From a virus: a DNA stretch of 48,159 nt. Both the position numbers and the translations under genes were made by a program. Positions 8,578 through 16,833 of the stretch are shown in pieces. The notes beneath the pieces were generated by a model. That model saw only the letters and a program-made list of their open reading frames with translations. It was not told the origin of the DNA and ran no database searches. The DNA lies in the IMG/VR virus record IMGVR_UViG_3300044648_000092, positions 1 through 48,159 of that record, one strand, 5' to 3'. Positions within the stretch are counted from its first letter, which is position 1. Each line of letters starts with the position of its first letter.

Positions 8578-9033
8578 TCAGAATTCTTCAAAGACCATGT
8601 GGACGCCCATCGGACCAGCGCCGCCAGTGGTGAAGCGTAGCGACACTTGCGAATGGGAAGACAGGCTATCGCCGCGAGCGACAATCTCCTGCCCCGGCTT
8701 CGCCACCCAACGGTAGATGCCGCCATTGCTGTTGCAACCGAGGCGCAGCATCGCCACCGAACCAAGCGACGGTTGCGTGACCCAGGCGGTTGCCACGGTC
8801 GCGGACGCGCTGCCGGAATCGGGATCGATCTTCTGGCTGGTCTGGTTGGTGGGGGTCACGCCGACTGCGCCGGGACGATAGACGCCCAGTTCATTCGCAG
8901 TTGATGATGTACCAAGGCCAGTCACGCAAATCTCGTGAATTTGCGCCTTGCGGCCGGACGCGCCGGTAAGCGTCATCACATCGTTGCTGGTGCCGGGGGC
9001 GGCGGGTTGTACCGAGTTGGAATAGAAGGCCAT
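8578..9033 (-). CDS. Small beta-rich structural protein
   Basis: This gene encodes 151 residues. The start at 9033 is chosen because GGAG lies nine bases upstream and the sequence MAFYSNSVQPAAPGT begins like other phage structural proteins; extension to 9129 would add a shadow-like tail. The protein is rich in Gly, Ser, Thr and Val with an RKAQIHEICVTGLG segment near residue 27. No enzyme motif is visible. It is probably a virion accessory or cement-type protein. Confidence 0.6.
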   Translation of the reverse strand: MAFYSNSVQPAAPGTSNDVMTLTGASGRKAQIHEICVTGLGTSSTANELGVYRPGAVGVTPTNQTSQKIDPDSGSASATVATAWVTQPSLGSVAMLRLGCNSNGGIYRWVAKPGQEIVARGDSLSSHSQVSLRFTTGGAGPMGVHMVFEEF

Positions 9034-9038
9034 GATAG

Positions 9039-9194
9039 TTACTCCGGGTGTCCGCGCAAGTCGCGCAAATGTTGTTGCAAAACTTTTGTTCTCATCTGAA
9101 GGCGCACCACTTCGGCGCTTGCGATCCACAGTGCGGCATTCAGTTCGCGCAGTTCGGCAAGCGTTTCCTGTTCATCGCTTAAGTGACAGTTCAT
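9039..9194 (-). CDS. Small helical protein, unknown
   Basis: This gene encodes 51 residues from the ATG at 9194, a continuous helix with coiled-coil character (LAELRELNAALWIASAEVVR). An earlier start at 9314 is open, but the extra sequence lies inside the well-supported upstream frame and looks like its shadow. It overlaps the upstream gene by 23 bases. No family is recognised. Confidence 0.45.
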   Translation of the reverse strand: MNCHLSDEQETLAELRELNAALWIASAEVVRLQMRTKVLQQHLRDLRGHPE

Positions 9195-9402
9195 GTCCAG
9201 GTCGCTCGCTGAAGGTGACAAGTCGTGGTTCGCGGTCGAGCCACAGTTCGAGTGAGAAACCCTCGAAACTGCGCCCTGAATCCGTTCTAATAGGTTGCTG
9301 GAAAACGAACTCATGTCTGCCCCCGCTAATAACGCTGTGCATTTCGGCCAGCAAGAGCGAACCCTTTGTGACCGCGATACGGATTTTGATTTCGTCGTTC
9401 AT
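9172..9402 (-). CDS. Small protein of unknown function
   Basis: This gene encodes 76 residues. The ATG at 9402 overlaps the stop of the upstream gene (TGATG). The sequence (NDEIKIRIAVTKGSLLLAEM, then ELWLDREPRLVTFSERPGHE) looks like a small alpha/beta fold. It is part of a cluster of three short coupled genes behind the scaffold gene. Confidence 0.5.
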   Translation of the reverse strand: MNDEIKIRIAVTKGSLLLAEMHSVISGGRHEFVFQQPIRTDSGRSFEGFSLELWLDREPRLVTFSERPGHELSLKR

Positions 9403-9692
9403 CAGTAATTCATGGCATTGCGAAGGTCATCCATCGACACATTGAGCCAGTCGCCCTCGGCAATCTGCCGCTTGACCTTCTTCAAGTGTTCAATTTGCGA
9501 CTCCATCATCGCAATGCGGCGGTCGATGTTTTCACCGAGCGTTGGTGATTTGCACATCAATTCTGCTGCCTGTTTCTGCGCGTACTGGATGCCGCATTCT
9601 GCTGTTGGTGGATATCTGTCGATCATGCCGTTCTCCATCATTAATTGGTAAATTACCGCCTCGGTATTGCCTTTGAAAATCGGGTTGTTCAT
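9402..9692 (-). CDS. Small helical protein coupled to scaffold gene
   Basis: This gene encodes 96 residues from ATG 9692, which overlaps the scaffold stop as ATGA. It is mostly helical with two Cys (AECGIQYAQKQAAELMCKS) and a coiled-coil stretch near residues 60-80 (RRIAMMESQIEHLKKVKRQI). No family is recognised. Tight coupling to the scaffold suggests a minor assembly role. Confidence 0.5.
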   Translation of the reverse strand: MNNPIFKGNTEAVIYQLMMENGMIDRYPPTAECGIQYAQKQAAELMCKSPTLGENIDRRIAMMESQIEHLKKVKRQIAEGDWLNVSMDDLRNAMNY

Positions 9693-10609
9693 CCGAAGAT
9701 GTCGTGCGATGTGTTGCCGACTAGCTTGTGCCACGATTCCTCGCTCTGCACGATCTTGTCGAGGTCGCTGCTGCTCGCATCCTTCAGCCCTTCAAAGGTC
9801 AGGACCGATGTCGGATCGCCCCTTGCCGGTGCCGCTGCGCCTGCCTGCCCGTTCTGAATCTGTTCGATCCGCGCTTGCAGGTTGGCCGGGGTCGCTGCTG
9901 GTGGCGCTGCCTTCGGTACATAGCCATTGCGTTTCGCCATGTTGTAGATCGCTTCGGCCGGGTTCTTGCCCTGCTGCTTGGCATTGAAGGCCACGGCGAT
10001 TTCATCGCGCATCAGCGCGTCGGGAATCCGGTCTTCCGGCACACCGACATCGCGCATGTCCTGTGCGCGGATAGCGCGCAAGTGTTGATACGCATCGCCA
10101 AAGTCCGGCGTGGTCTTGGTGAACACTTCCTTGACTTGCCGGATGTCGGCGACAAACGCATTGAATTCCTGCGCCTGCTGTGACTGCTGCCGGTCGCCGA
10201 CGATGTTGTTTTGCAGCGCGGCCATCTGCTGGTTCAATTGCTTGATGCTGAACATCATGTGGCCGAGTGGATCTTTTTCCGGGTCTGGTGCGACTTCCGG
10301 TGGCGGTTGGGTCTGCCGTCCCATCTGTTCGGTCAGCACACGCAAGTTCTCTTGCAATGCGGCCAGTTGGCGACGGTCGGCGGCGCGGGCCAGTTCGTAG
10401 TCGTCGGGAGCCGGTGCAGGCGCGGGGGCCGGTGACGGTGCCGGGGTAGCGCCAGCGGCAGGCTCATTCGCGGGTGCGGGTGCCGGGGTCGGGGTCGGCG
10501 TGGGGACAGCGGCAGCAGCAGCGGCAGCTTCGGCTTCCGCTTGTAAGGCAGGCGGCAGTTCGCCGGTCGCAAAAAACGCTTGTTCGTCGGCATTCAACTC
10601 ATTTGGCAT
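9689..10609 (-). CDS. Capsid scaffolding protein
   Basis: This 306-residue protein shows the composition typical of scaffolds: an acidic N-terminus, a long Ala/Pro-rich tract (residues about 22-70), then charged coiled-coil segments (QLAALQENLRVLTEQM, IKQLNQQMAALQNNI) and a C-terminal half with conserved-looking helices ending in SHDIFG. It starts three bases after the portal stop with AGGAG in front. The portal-scaffold order is as in P22-type phages. It would organise coat subunits during procapsid assembly and then leave. Confidence 0.72.
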   Translation of the reverse strand: MPNELNADEQAFFATGELPPALQAEAEAAAAAAAVPTPTPTPAPAPANEPAAGATPAPSPAPAPAPAPDDYELARAADRRQLAALQENLRVLTEQMGRQTQPPPEVAPDPEKDPLGHMMFSIKQLNQQMAALQNNIVGDRQQSQQAQEFNAFVADIRQVKEVFTKTTPDFGDAYQHLRAIRAQDMRDVGVPEDRIPDALMRDEIAVAFNAKQQGKNPAEAIYNMAKRNGYVPKAAPPAATPANLQARIEQIQNGQAGAAAPARGDPTSVLTFEGLKDASSSDLDKIVQSEESWHKLVGNTSHDIFG

Positions 10610-10611
10610 GA

Positions 10612-12837
10612 TTACTCCTGTTGGACAAGTTCGCTACCAATGGGCTTGCCGGTAGCATCGGTAATGAGTTTGCGGGGGGATGACATCGCTTTCGATAGCG
10701 TCTGCATCGCGTGGGACATCAATTGCGCCTGCTCCTGCTGTGTCTGTACCAGGCTTTGCATGATTTGGCCGAAGCCGGATGTATCGATGCCGATGGACAC
10801 CTTGCGTTCCTTGTCGTCGCCTTCGCTGTTTTCGGCCACACCAGCGGCAAACGCTTTTACTTTGAATTCGTTGTCTACCTGCTGCTGCTTCATTTTCTTT
10901 TCGTGGTCGAGGCGACGTTGCTCTAACTCGAACTGTCTGTCTTGCTTGAAGGCTTCGAGGTCGAATTCCGCCTTCGCCTTGATGCGTTCCAACTCCATTT
11001 TCTGTTCGTGCGCTTCGCGTTCCATCTGGATTTTTGCGGCGATATGCGCTTGTTCGGCTTCCAATTCCTGTTGCTTAATCGCTTGGTCGGATTTAAGCGC
11101 ATTAATCTGTTCCTTCAGCTTTTCATTTTCCTGCTGCACTTCCTGATTGATTTGCTGCTGCTGTCCAATGAATTGCTTCCACTTCACCTGTAACGACACC
11201 GGCAACGGGGTGTAGTCGAGCAAGTCGGGCGGCACCGGGATACCGGCTTTGAGCATCGCCGGGATCAGGTTTTCCAATGTCTCCCAGGTCTTTTGCTTGG
11301 TGTCCGGCGCGGTCGGCGACTGGTCGACCGTGATGTCGTACTTGATCGCCCCCGGCGCTTTGGTCAGTGGCACGAACTCTTGCGATTCCGGCCCGCCGAT
11401 ACGGATCAAGCGGCCGTCGCTCATGTGGTGGACGATGTAGTACAGCAGCACGCGGCCCTGGTTCTTGCGGTAGTGGCGCAGCGCATCGAACATCGGGGCC
11501 AATAAACCATACGCGGCCTGTTTGCGCTGCTGTTCGAGCACACCGGCCTGCTCGCGGTTGGCAAGGCCCAGTGCTTCCAGATTGATGCCAGTGACCATCG
11601 GCAGACTGCCAAGCGCGAATTCCATCAACTTGTCGAGTCCGGCCGGGTACTGCGCCGGTTCTTTCTGCTTGATCTTGTTGCCGGACATCGCGCCTTCCTG
11701 CAATAGCGTGATGCTGGCAGGGTCGGCCCATTCGTCCTGTGCCTTGACGATATCGACAAACGCATTGACTTCGGCCAGCAACCCACCCTTGGCATTGCTG
11801 TTGATGATGTACAGGATTTGCGACAGCCATTTATTGGCCCACCGTTGCGGGTCTTTCATCACGCGGGTCAGGCCGTACCATGTATTGCGGTTGCGGTCGC
11901 GCTTGCAGGTAATCGCCTGGAAGCAGAACCCTTGCTGGCAAGGCGACTTCTTCACATCGAGCAGGGTTTCGCCGTTAAAGAATGCGCGGTAGTAGACGCG
12001 CTTCCTTTGCTTGACAAAGGTGTTTGCCGGAATCGGCGTACCGGCTGCGGCCATTTCCTTGTTGAGCTTGTTGAAATCGGCTTCGGACAGTTCTACCATC
12101 TGGTCGCCGGACGCGACCCGGTACACCTGTTCGTACTCGAACGTCTCATGCAGCCGGATTTGCACTTGCCCCTTGCGGCGGTCGATATTGTCGTCTGCGC
12201 TATCTTCGTCCTGATAGCCGTGGCCGGTACGCACCACGCCTGCGGCGCGGTCGGTATCCTCGGTGGCCGACAGGTCAAACGCTCGCGGGAATTGCGACCG
12301 GACATCGGCTTCATCAGCCCAGTACACCCGGTCTTGCCAGCGGCGGTCCTTCAGGCCGGACTTGGTAGCGGCCGGATCGGGGTACATTTCGAGCGGGTCG
12401 ATGCGCTCAATTTCCAGTTCGCCGTCGAGGTCGTCCTCGTAGGACATCCTCGTTTGGGTCCAGCCGATACCGCAAATCAGCGCATCGCGGAACGCATCGG
12501 TTTCCTCGTCTTCGGCATCGCATTGCTCGCGGAAATACTTGGCGGCGGCATTCCAGACTTCGGCAAGGGGAGCATCTTCGACGCCGCGACCGGAAAAATG
12601 GGTTTCCTGCCGTGCGCCGACTTCCGCGCCGACGACCGCATCGACCATCTTTTCCGAGTAATTAAAGGTGATTGGCGGTCGCCTTTCGGCTTCCAGCTTG
12701 GCTTTGTCTTCCTGTAACCACTGGTCGCCCGCGACAAACGCATAATCATCGACTGCGCACACCCGCCAGTTACGCCAAAACGTCCGCGCCCGCTGATAGC
12801 GTTCGTTTGCTGTTTTAGCGAACTGTTCGCGGTTCAT
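10612..12837 (-). CDS. Portal protein (P22-like)
   Basis: The 741-residue length and layout fit P22-type portals, the dodecameric ring at one capsid vertex through which DNA enters and leaves. The N-terminus (FAKTANERYQRARTFWRNWR), GDQWLQEDKAKLEAERRPP near residue 38, ITFNYSEKMVDAVVGAEVGA near 56, and ERIDPLEMYPDPAA near 143 are typical wing and clip regions. Residues about 545-650 form a long coiled coil (QQINQEVQQENEKLKEQINA), corresponding to the barrel extension. The gene follows a palindrome-bearing leader. Confidence 0.88.
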   Translation of the reverse strand: MNREQFAKTANERYQRARTFWRNWRVCAVDDYAFVAGDQWLQEDKAKLEAERRPPITFNYSEKMVDAVVGAEVGARQETHFSGRGVEDAPLAEVWNAAAKYFREQCDAEDEETDAFRDALICGIGWTQTRMSYEDDLDGELEIERIDPLEMYPDPAATKSGLKDRRWQDRVYWADEADVRSQFPRAFDLSATEDTDRAAGVVRTGHGYQDEDSADDNIDRRKGQVQIRLHETFEYEQVYRVASGDQMVELSEADFNKLNKEMAAAGTPIPANTFVKQRKRVYYRAFFNGETLLDVKKSPCQQGFCFQAITCKRDRNRNTWYGLTRVMKDPQRWANKWLSQILYIINSNAKGGLLAEVNAFVDIVKAQDEWADPASITLLQEGAMSGNKIKQKEPAQYPAGLDKLMEFALGSLPMVTGINLEALGLANREQAGVLEQQRKQAAYGLLAPMFDALRHYRKNQGRVLLYYIVHHMSDGRLIRIGGPESQEFVPLTKAPGAIKYDITVDQSPTAPDTKQKTWETLENLIPAMLKAGIPVPPDLLDYTPLPVSLQVKWKQFIGQQQQINQEVQQENEKLKEQINALKSDQAIKQQELEAEQAHIAAKIQMEREAHEQKMELERIKAKAEFDLEAFKQDRQFELEQRRLDHEKKMKQQQVDNEFKVKAFAAGVAENSEGDDKERKVSIGIDTSGFGQIMQSLVQTQQEQAQLMSHAMQTLSKAMSSPRKLITDATGKPIGSELVQQE

Positions 12838-12841
12838 AGCG

Positions 12842-12925
12842 TTACCCCCAACCGTTAATTGATCGAAAGTATATGCCTGTGCGATTGACTTTGACTATTA
12901 AATTTGCCGATTTAATAGATTTCAT
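12842..12925 (-). CDS. Possible 27-residue coupled small ORF before portal
   Basis: A 27-codon frame (MKSIKSANLIVKVNRTGIYF...) starts with an ATG overlapping the stop of the oxygenase gene (ATGA) and ends four bases before the portal ATG. Its last codons contain the GGGGG sequence that serves as the portal ribosome site. It may be a coupling peptide that carries ribosomes across the A+T-rich gap rather than a functional protein. Evidence is only the two junctions. Confidence 0.35.
   Translation of the reverse strand: MKSIKSANLIVKVNRTGIYFRSINGWG
12895..12918. promoter_or_regulatory. 9-6-9 palindrome upstream of portal
   Basis: CTATTAAAT-TTGCCG-ATTTAATAG is a perfect inverted repeat with 9-base arms and a 6-base centre. 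It lies in a notably A+T-rich stretch in an otherwise G+C-rich operon. It has the same geometry (6-base spacer) as the palindrome at 18522-18543. It could be an operator or, as RNA, a processing hairpin ahead of the portal message. Confidence 0.5.
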
Positions 12926-13623
12926 GGTATATCCGCGCCAGTTTTCGGGGCATGGGCTTCGCGGTACACCTTTTCTTCGTAGATGTTGTAAAGAAGCACG
13001 TCGCGGGTCACATCGTTTTCGATGGGTTCGACGCCGTGGAAGCTGTAACTGGTCTTGAAGAAGCCGAAGCAGGAATTTTCGATGTACGGCGCGGTATAGA
13101 TGTTTTTGAAGTTCTCGAACTTGTGGTGCGGTCCACCGGGGCAGCGGAATGTCGGGTCGTTCGGCATGTAGATCGATGTCCCGATGGTCGAATCCCAACA
13201 GTCCAGCGGCGGCAGGTAGAACAACAGGGACACGATTTTCCATGCCGCGTCGGTATGCGGGCCGATCCGGTAGCCGATGCCGTCACGGACCAGTCGCAAG
13301 TCGTGGAAAATCGCGCATTCGTCCTGGTTGCGACCGGCAAAGCGGTGCTGTAACGGGCCTGCGAAAATCCACGCGACGTTTTGCAGGAACGATTCGGACT
13401 TCATAAAGGCCAGTTCGGGAATATCGTCTATTTCGCCGAAGGTGCGACCGTGATAGGCGTTGCCGTTGCCGTCATAGTCGTTTTTCCCGGCCAGATGGTG
13501 CAGCAAGGCATGGTAAAACTCATACGGGAACACGTTTTCGACGAAAAAATGCGGATACGGCCACTTTTTGACGGTCGCATTGCGCAGCGCATACAAAACA
13601 TGGCCTTCGATATCGGTTTTCAT
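12922..13623 (-). CDS. 2-oxoglutarate/Fe(II)-dependent oxygenase-like protein
   Basis: This gene encodes 233 residues from ATG 13623, which overlaps the FkbM stop as ATGA. A prolyl-4-hydroxylase-like double-stranded beta helix is indicated by H123-T-D125 (RIGPHTDAAWK), a distal H196 (SYSFHGVEP) and R207 (TRDVLLYN). These are the expected Fe(II) ligands and 2OG-binding Arg in the right order and spacing. Such enzymes hydroxylate protein, nucleic acid or small-molecule substrates. Position between terminase and portal beside a methyltransferase suggests modification of a virion protein or surface sugar; the target is unknown. Confidence 0.72.
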   Translation of the reverse strand: MKTDIEGHVLYALRNATVKKWPYPHFFVENVFPYEFYHALLHHLAGKNDYDGNGNAYHGRTFGEIDDIPELAFMKSESFLQNVAWIFAGPLQHRFAGRNQDECAIFHDLRLVRDGIGYRIGPHTDAAWKIVSLLFYLPPLDCWDSTIGTSIYMPNDPTFRCPGGPHHKFENFKNIYTAPYIENSCFGFFKTSYSFHGVEPIENDVTRDVLLYNIYEEKVYREAHAPKTGADIP

Positions 13624-14402
13624 AGCTTTTTCCATTTATCGGCAGGAACATCGAGAAAATCGGCGTCATCGCGGAAGAAAATCACGTTGCCGACGCCTTT
13701 GAATGCGCCATCCTTGCGCCGCGCCTTCTCCGCTGTCACCATGTCAGCCCAAAACCCCAATTGGTTCATCTTTTCGATGATGGCGACGTGTTCAGGCAGG
13801 CGCGTATTCAGTTCGACCAACACCGATTGCGCTTTTGTTAGCGCAAATTCAGCACCCGCGATGATTTTGTGTTCCAGTCCGTCCACATCAATTTTGATGT
13901 GGTCTGCATACGCCTTCATTTGACTGCTGAAAATATCAATCGTGGTCCCGAAGCACCCTTGCTGAAACTTGAATTTCTTCGGTTGCAGGTGATAGTCCAC
14001 CTGTTCACCAAAGCTGTTGCACGACCCCCCCGGCATGACATGGGTCACGTAGAAGGTATCGAGGCCGATGGTGTCGGTAAGCGCAATCGGCCAGGGTGTA
14101 ATGTGGCCCTTCAGCTTGTTCAGTGCGAGGTTGCGGCACATCAGCGCGAAATTCTGCGAGTCCGGTTCAAACGCATGGACGGTGATGCCGCGCTGCGCGG
14201 CGACCATGCTGTATTGACCCATGTTCGCGCCGACATCGAACAGAACAGAGTCTTTCGCCATGCCGTTGATCCACGCGATGGTGTCCGGCTCTTTCGTCAG
14301 CAAGGTATCGACGCGCCACGCGCAATGCGTGTTCGGTGTCAGGAAAACTAACCCTTCGGCCTGCACATGGGGATGCAGTTGTTCGTATTCTTCGAGTTTC
14401 AT
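13620..14402 (-). CDS. FkbM-family SAM-dependent methyltransferase
   Basis: The 260-residue protein has the class I methyltransferase motifs of the FkbM family: motif I VLFDVGANMGQ at residues about 53-63, the acidic strand end HAFEPDSQN at 76-84, and IKIDVDGLEHKII near 168, characteristic of FkbM. FkbM enzymes O-methylate sugars or other small molecules. It lies in the late operon between the terminase and portal genes, coupled to the 2OG oxygenase. Possible roles are methylation of host surface glycan during infection or of a virion-attached sugar; both are inference. Confidence 0.85.
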   Translation of the reverse strand: MKLEEYEQLHPHVQAEGLVFLTPNTHCAWRVDTLLTKEPDTIAWINGMAKDSVLFDVGANMGQYSMVAAQRGITVHAFEPDSQNFALMCRNLALNKLKGHITPWPIALTDTIGLDTFYVTHVMPGGSCNSFGEQVDYHLQPKKFKFQQGCFGTTIDIFSSQMKAYADHIKIDVDGLEHKIIAGAEFALTKAQSVLVELNTRLPEHVAIIEKMNQLGFWADMVTAEKARRKDGAFKGVGNVIFFRDDADFLDVPADKWKKL

Positions 14403-14409
14403 GGTGTCC

Positions 14410-14601
14410 TCAGTAAAAACCGATCTTCTTCGCCGGTCGCGGCACCGGCATGCCTGTTACTTCTTCGACTACCTGATGCAGTTTTTCGATGATGTCGTAG
14501 TCCGGTCCATCACCACTGACACTGTGCGCAGCACCGGAATGACCGGGGCCATCGTTGTACTCGTCTTCGTCATACGGCCACGGTTTCACGATGACATCCA
14601 T
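14410..14601 (-). CDS. Small acidic protein, unknown
   Basis: This gene encodes 63 residues and overlaps the end of terL by 16 bases. The sequence is acidic at first (WPYDEDEYNDGPG) and ends with a basic tail. No family is recognised. Confidence 0.5.
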   Translation of the reverse strand: MDVIVKPWPYDEDEYNDGPGHSGAAHSVSGDGPDYDIIEKLHQVVEEVTGMPVPRPAKKIGFY

Positions 14602-16007
14602 GTGGTGCCGCCGCTGTGTCGCTGTGCGTACCTGTCACGCGGTTTTGGCGCATACGCTTCCGGCAGCGCAAAGCGCCGCATCATGTGGGCGTAGCGGCTC
14701 GCGCACATCAGGTCTTCGCGCTCCTTCACGATCTCGCCATCCTTGCGGTGATACATGCGGAATTCCTCAAACCATTCATGCAGGTTCGCGTCCACCTTCC
14801 AGCGGCCGGTGCGCATCAGTTCGAGCATTTCCATCAGGCCCGCCTCAACCCCGTTGCCGCGCTTGTCGCCGAACGTCGCCCACTCGGTCAGCATGTTCAA
14901 TCCGTGGTCCTTGTACTGATGGCGCAACTGCTCGCACGATCCGCCCTTGTCATGTTGCAGGCCATCCTTCGGCCACGCGCAGGGGATCCACGTACCCCAC
15001 GGTTTAATCGCCGACGCATGAATCAGCGGCATTTCCCGCGCCTTGCGATACATCTTGATGACATGGGTGCAGTCGGCGTCCGGGTCCAGCACATGCTTGA
15101 CGGCGGCGGTCGGGTGGTCCCATCCGAAATCGAGGCCGATAATCTGCTTCCAGTGCGACGGGATGTGAATCAGCGGAGCCTCTTTAATCACTTCCTCGGC
15201 TATCGGGAAGATGCGGCCGGACCCCAACATGGGGATGCCCTTGGTCCGGGCTTCGCGTTCGTGCTCCGGGTACGAATCGATGATCTTCTGCCGCTGCTCG
15301 GCTGTGTAGTGCAGCACATCGGCAATGGTCATGTTCGTTACATGCCTGTCCGGGTGCTGCGCGGCGATGAAGCGCATGACGACGCTGGACATGCCAAGCA
15401 ACGGGGTAAAGGTCAGGAACACCGGGCCGGTCGTCGCGTTGGTGCGGGTGACGCCCTCGGTATAGATTTCTTCGGGCGGTTCCTCGTCAAACCACACGAA
15501 GTCGAGCGTTTCGGACTGGAACGCTTCGCGGCCATCAGAATAGGCTTTAAAGGTGATTTGCGAGACTTCGCCGGACATATAGTGCTTGACCAGGATGGTT
15601 TCGACCGCATCCGGTACGCCCCTTGCCCGCTTGATTTCGAGAATGAGTTCCTTCGGGATGGTGCCGGTTCCCCACTGGCCTATCGGTCCAAGCAAAATGC
15701 GTTGCGCGCCGTCGCGGGTCAGTTCGGAAGTCGGACCGGCCACCCATCCCCGGTTCGCCGACTCGAACACTTTCCCCTTCCACCACTCCGGGTAAATGCC
15801 GGTAACGTGCATGCCGACTTCCTGCCCTGCCGCCAGCGTCTTGCCAAGCTGGTTGCCCGCCATCAGAAGCCGTTCGCGGAACCGTGCGCCTGCCGTGTGG
15901 AATTCGATCTGCCGTGGGTATGGCTTGTAGAACATCGACGCGAAATTGCGCCGCAACTCGCGCAACCGCTGCAACTTGGCAAACCGGGCTTCGTCGGCGT
16001 TGCTCAC
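14586..16007 (-). CDS. terL: Terminase large subunit
   Basis: This 473-residue packaging motor has a Walker A motif LLMAGNQLGKT (residues about 48-58), Walker B LDFVWFDEEPPEE (about 168-180) with the catalytic Glu pair, a coupling motif region TGPVFLTFTPL (about 193-203), and a C-terminal RNase H-like nuclease beginning with IIGLDFGWDHP (first metal Asp near 293). It uses ATP to pump DNA into the procapsid and cuts the concatemer. It starts with GTG overlapping the upstream stop (GTGA). The general style is P22-like, consistent with headful packaging and thus a circular assembly. Confidence 0.95.
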   Translation of the reverse strand: MSNADEARFAKLQRLRELRRNFASMFYKPYPRQIEFHTAGARFRERLLMAGNQLGKTLAAGQEVGMHVTGIYPEWWKGKVFESANRGWVAGPTSELTRDGAQRILLGPIGQWGTGTIPKELILEIKRARGVPDAVETILVKHYMSGEVSQITFKAYSDGREAFQSETLDFVWFDEEPPEEIYTEGVTRTNATTGPVFLTFTPLLGMSSVVMRFIAAQHPDRHVTNMTIADVLHYTAEQRQKIIDSYPEHEREARTKGIPMLGSGRIFPIAEEVIKEAPLIHIPSHWKQIIGLDFGWDHPTAAVKHVLDPDADCTHVIKMYRKAREMPLIHASAIKPWGTWIPCAWPKDGLQHDKGGSCEQLRHQYKDHGLNMLTEWATFGDKRGNGVEAGLMEMLELMRTGRWKVDANLHEWFEEFRMYHRKDGEIVKEREDLMCASRYAHMMRRFALPEAYAPKPRDRYAQRHSGGTTWMSS

Positions 16008-16348
16008 TTCATCTTCCCGGTCGGCATAGGTTGTTTGAAGGCCAAGGCGCGCATGTCTTCCAGGTGCCGTTCGGTCGCCGCCAGTTGGCCGACGCTACCG
16101 ACGCCATTTGTCGGCCGGATGCCGCAATGCCACAATTCATCCATCAGCTTTTGGGCGACATCGACATGCAGGTGCATCGCGGGGTCGGCATAACTGCCCG
16201 CAAAGATTTCATGGAAAGATGCAGGGGCCATCACCAGAAGCATTCCGCTGGCGTCGTCGGAATCGCGGACATCACGGAAATGAAGGTTGATCGCACTGTT
16301 GTAATCGCAGCGTTCGGCAAATACTTTCATACGGCTATTCATAATCAT
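16004..16348 (-). CDS. Protein of unknown function between terminase genes
   Basis: This gene encodes 114 residues, coupled at both ends (ATGA with terS, GTGA with terL). The sequence has segments LHFRDVRDSDDASGMLLVMA and LHVDVAQKLMDELWHCG, suggesting an alpha/beta fold. No family is recognised. Its fixed place between the terminase genes suggests a packaging accessory role. Confidence 0.55.
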   Translation of the reverse strand: MIMNSRMKVFAERCDYNSAINLHFRDVRDSDDASGMLLVMAPASFHEIFAGSYADPAMHLHVDVAQKLMDELWHCGIRPTNGVGSVGQLAATERHLEDMRALAFKQPMPTGKMK

Positions 16349-16833
16349 TCTCTGTGCTCCGGTGGCAACATCGGTAATTCGTGCGCTTCCACATCGACAA
16401 AGCCGCCCTTCTCGCGCACGCCAAGTTCTTTCTCCAAACGCTTAATCTCGGCGCGCAGCGCCGCAGGCGATGGCATGGGTTTCCGATGGTTAATTTCTAC
16501 CTTGCTGCCATACTTGGCCGGGTTCTGGACCTCGGCCCCCCACTTCAAAATCTCGGACGCGACCTTGTACGCATTCGCATCCTTGGGGTGCGCCAATACC
16601 TTGCGCGACAGGCTGTAGACTTCATCGACCGCCAGGTCTGCCCGAATCATCTTCGCCTTCTCATAGGCGACCTCGAATTCCGGGTTTTCCTCGATCCAAT
16701 AAAAAAAACCGCGCAGGCTAGGCCCAAGCGGTTCCTTTTCTATCGCTTCCCTCACGGTGTCGCCCATCGCTATGTGTTCACACAGCCGCAGCGCAATCCG
16801 CTTGTTGTAGCGGCGGTATTGCTTCTTAGCCAC
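16345..16833 (-). CDS. terS: Terminase small subunit (probable)
   Basis: This gene encodes 162 residues with a GTG start. A basic N-terminus is followed by a helix-turn-helix-like region (RLCEHIAMGDTVREAIEKEP, residues about 16-35), a helical central part (EVAYEKAKMIRADLAVDEVY) and a C-terminal helix (LRAEIKRLEKELG). This matches the DNA-binding plus oligomerisation layout of small terminases, and the gene lies ahead of terL. It would recognise the pac site. Its codons for FFYW contain the T run of a terminator-like hairpin (see the separate entry). Confidence 0.75.
   Translation of the reverse strand: MAKKQYRRYNKRIALRLCEHIAMGDTVREAIEKEPLGPSLRGFFYWIEENPEFEVAYEKAKMIRADLAVDEVYSLSRKVLAHPKDANAYKVASEILKWGAEVQNPAKYGSKVEINHRKPMPSPAALRAEIKRLEKELGVREKGGFVDVEAHELPMLPPEHRE
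16699..16735 (-). terminator. Intrinsic-terminator-like hairpin inside terS
   Basis: On the coding (leftward) strand, AACCGC pairs with GCGGTT around a 15-base loop that contains a second small GGC/GCC stem, and is followed at once by eight T residues. Two G-T pairs can extend the stem to 8 bp. This is the classical intrinsic terminator design, placed about 100 bases into the terS frame, near the start of the whole late unit. Full late expression would then need read-through or antitermination. Confidence 0.55.

Noticed and set aside
9194-9314. Longer N-terminus for the small helical protein (start at 9314)
   Set aside because: The extra codons lie inside the upstream gene in another frame and have shadow composition; the shorter start is preferred.
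12842-13243. 133-codon leftward frame within the oxygenase gene
   Set aside because: It overlaps the oxygenase, which has the expected metal ligands; only its last 27 codons, starting at 12925, are kept as a weak candidate.
14616-16193. 525-codon rightward open frame opposite terL
   Set aside because: It is antisense to a clearly assigned terminase gene with intact motifs, and its protein has His/Arg-rich shadow composition.
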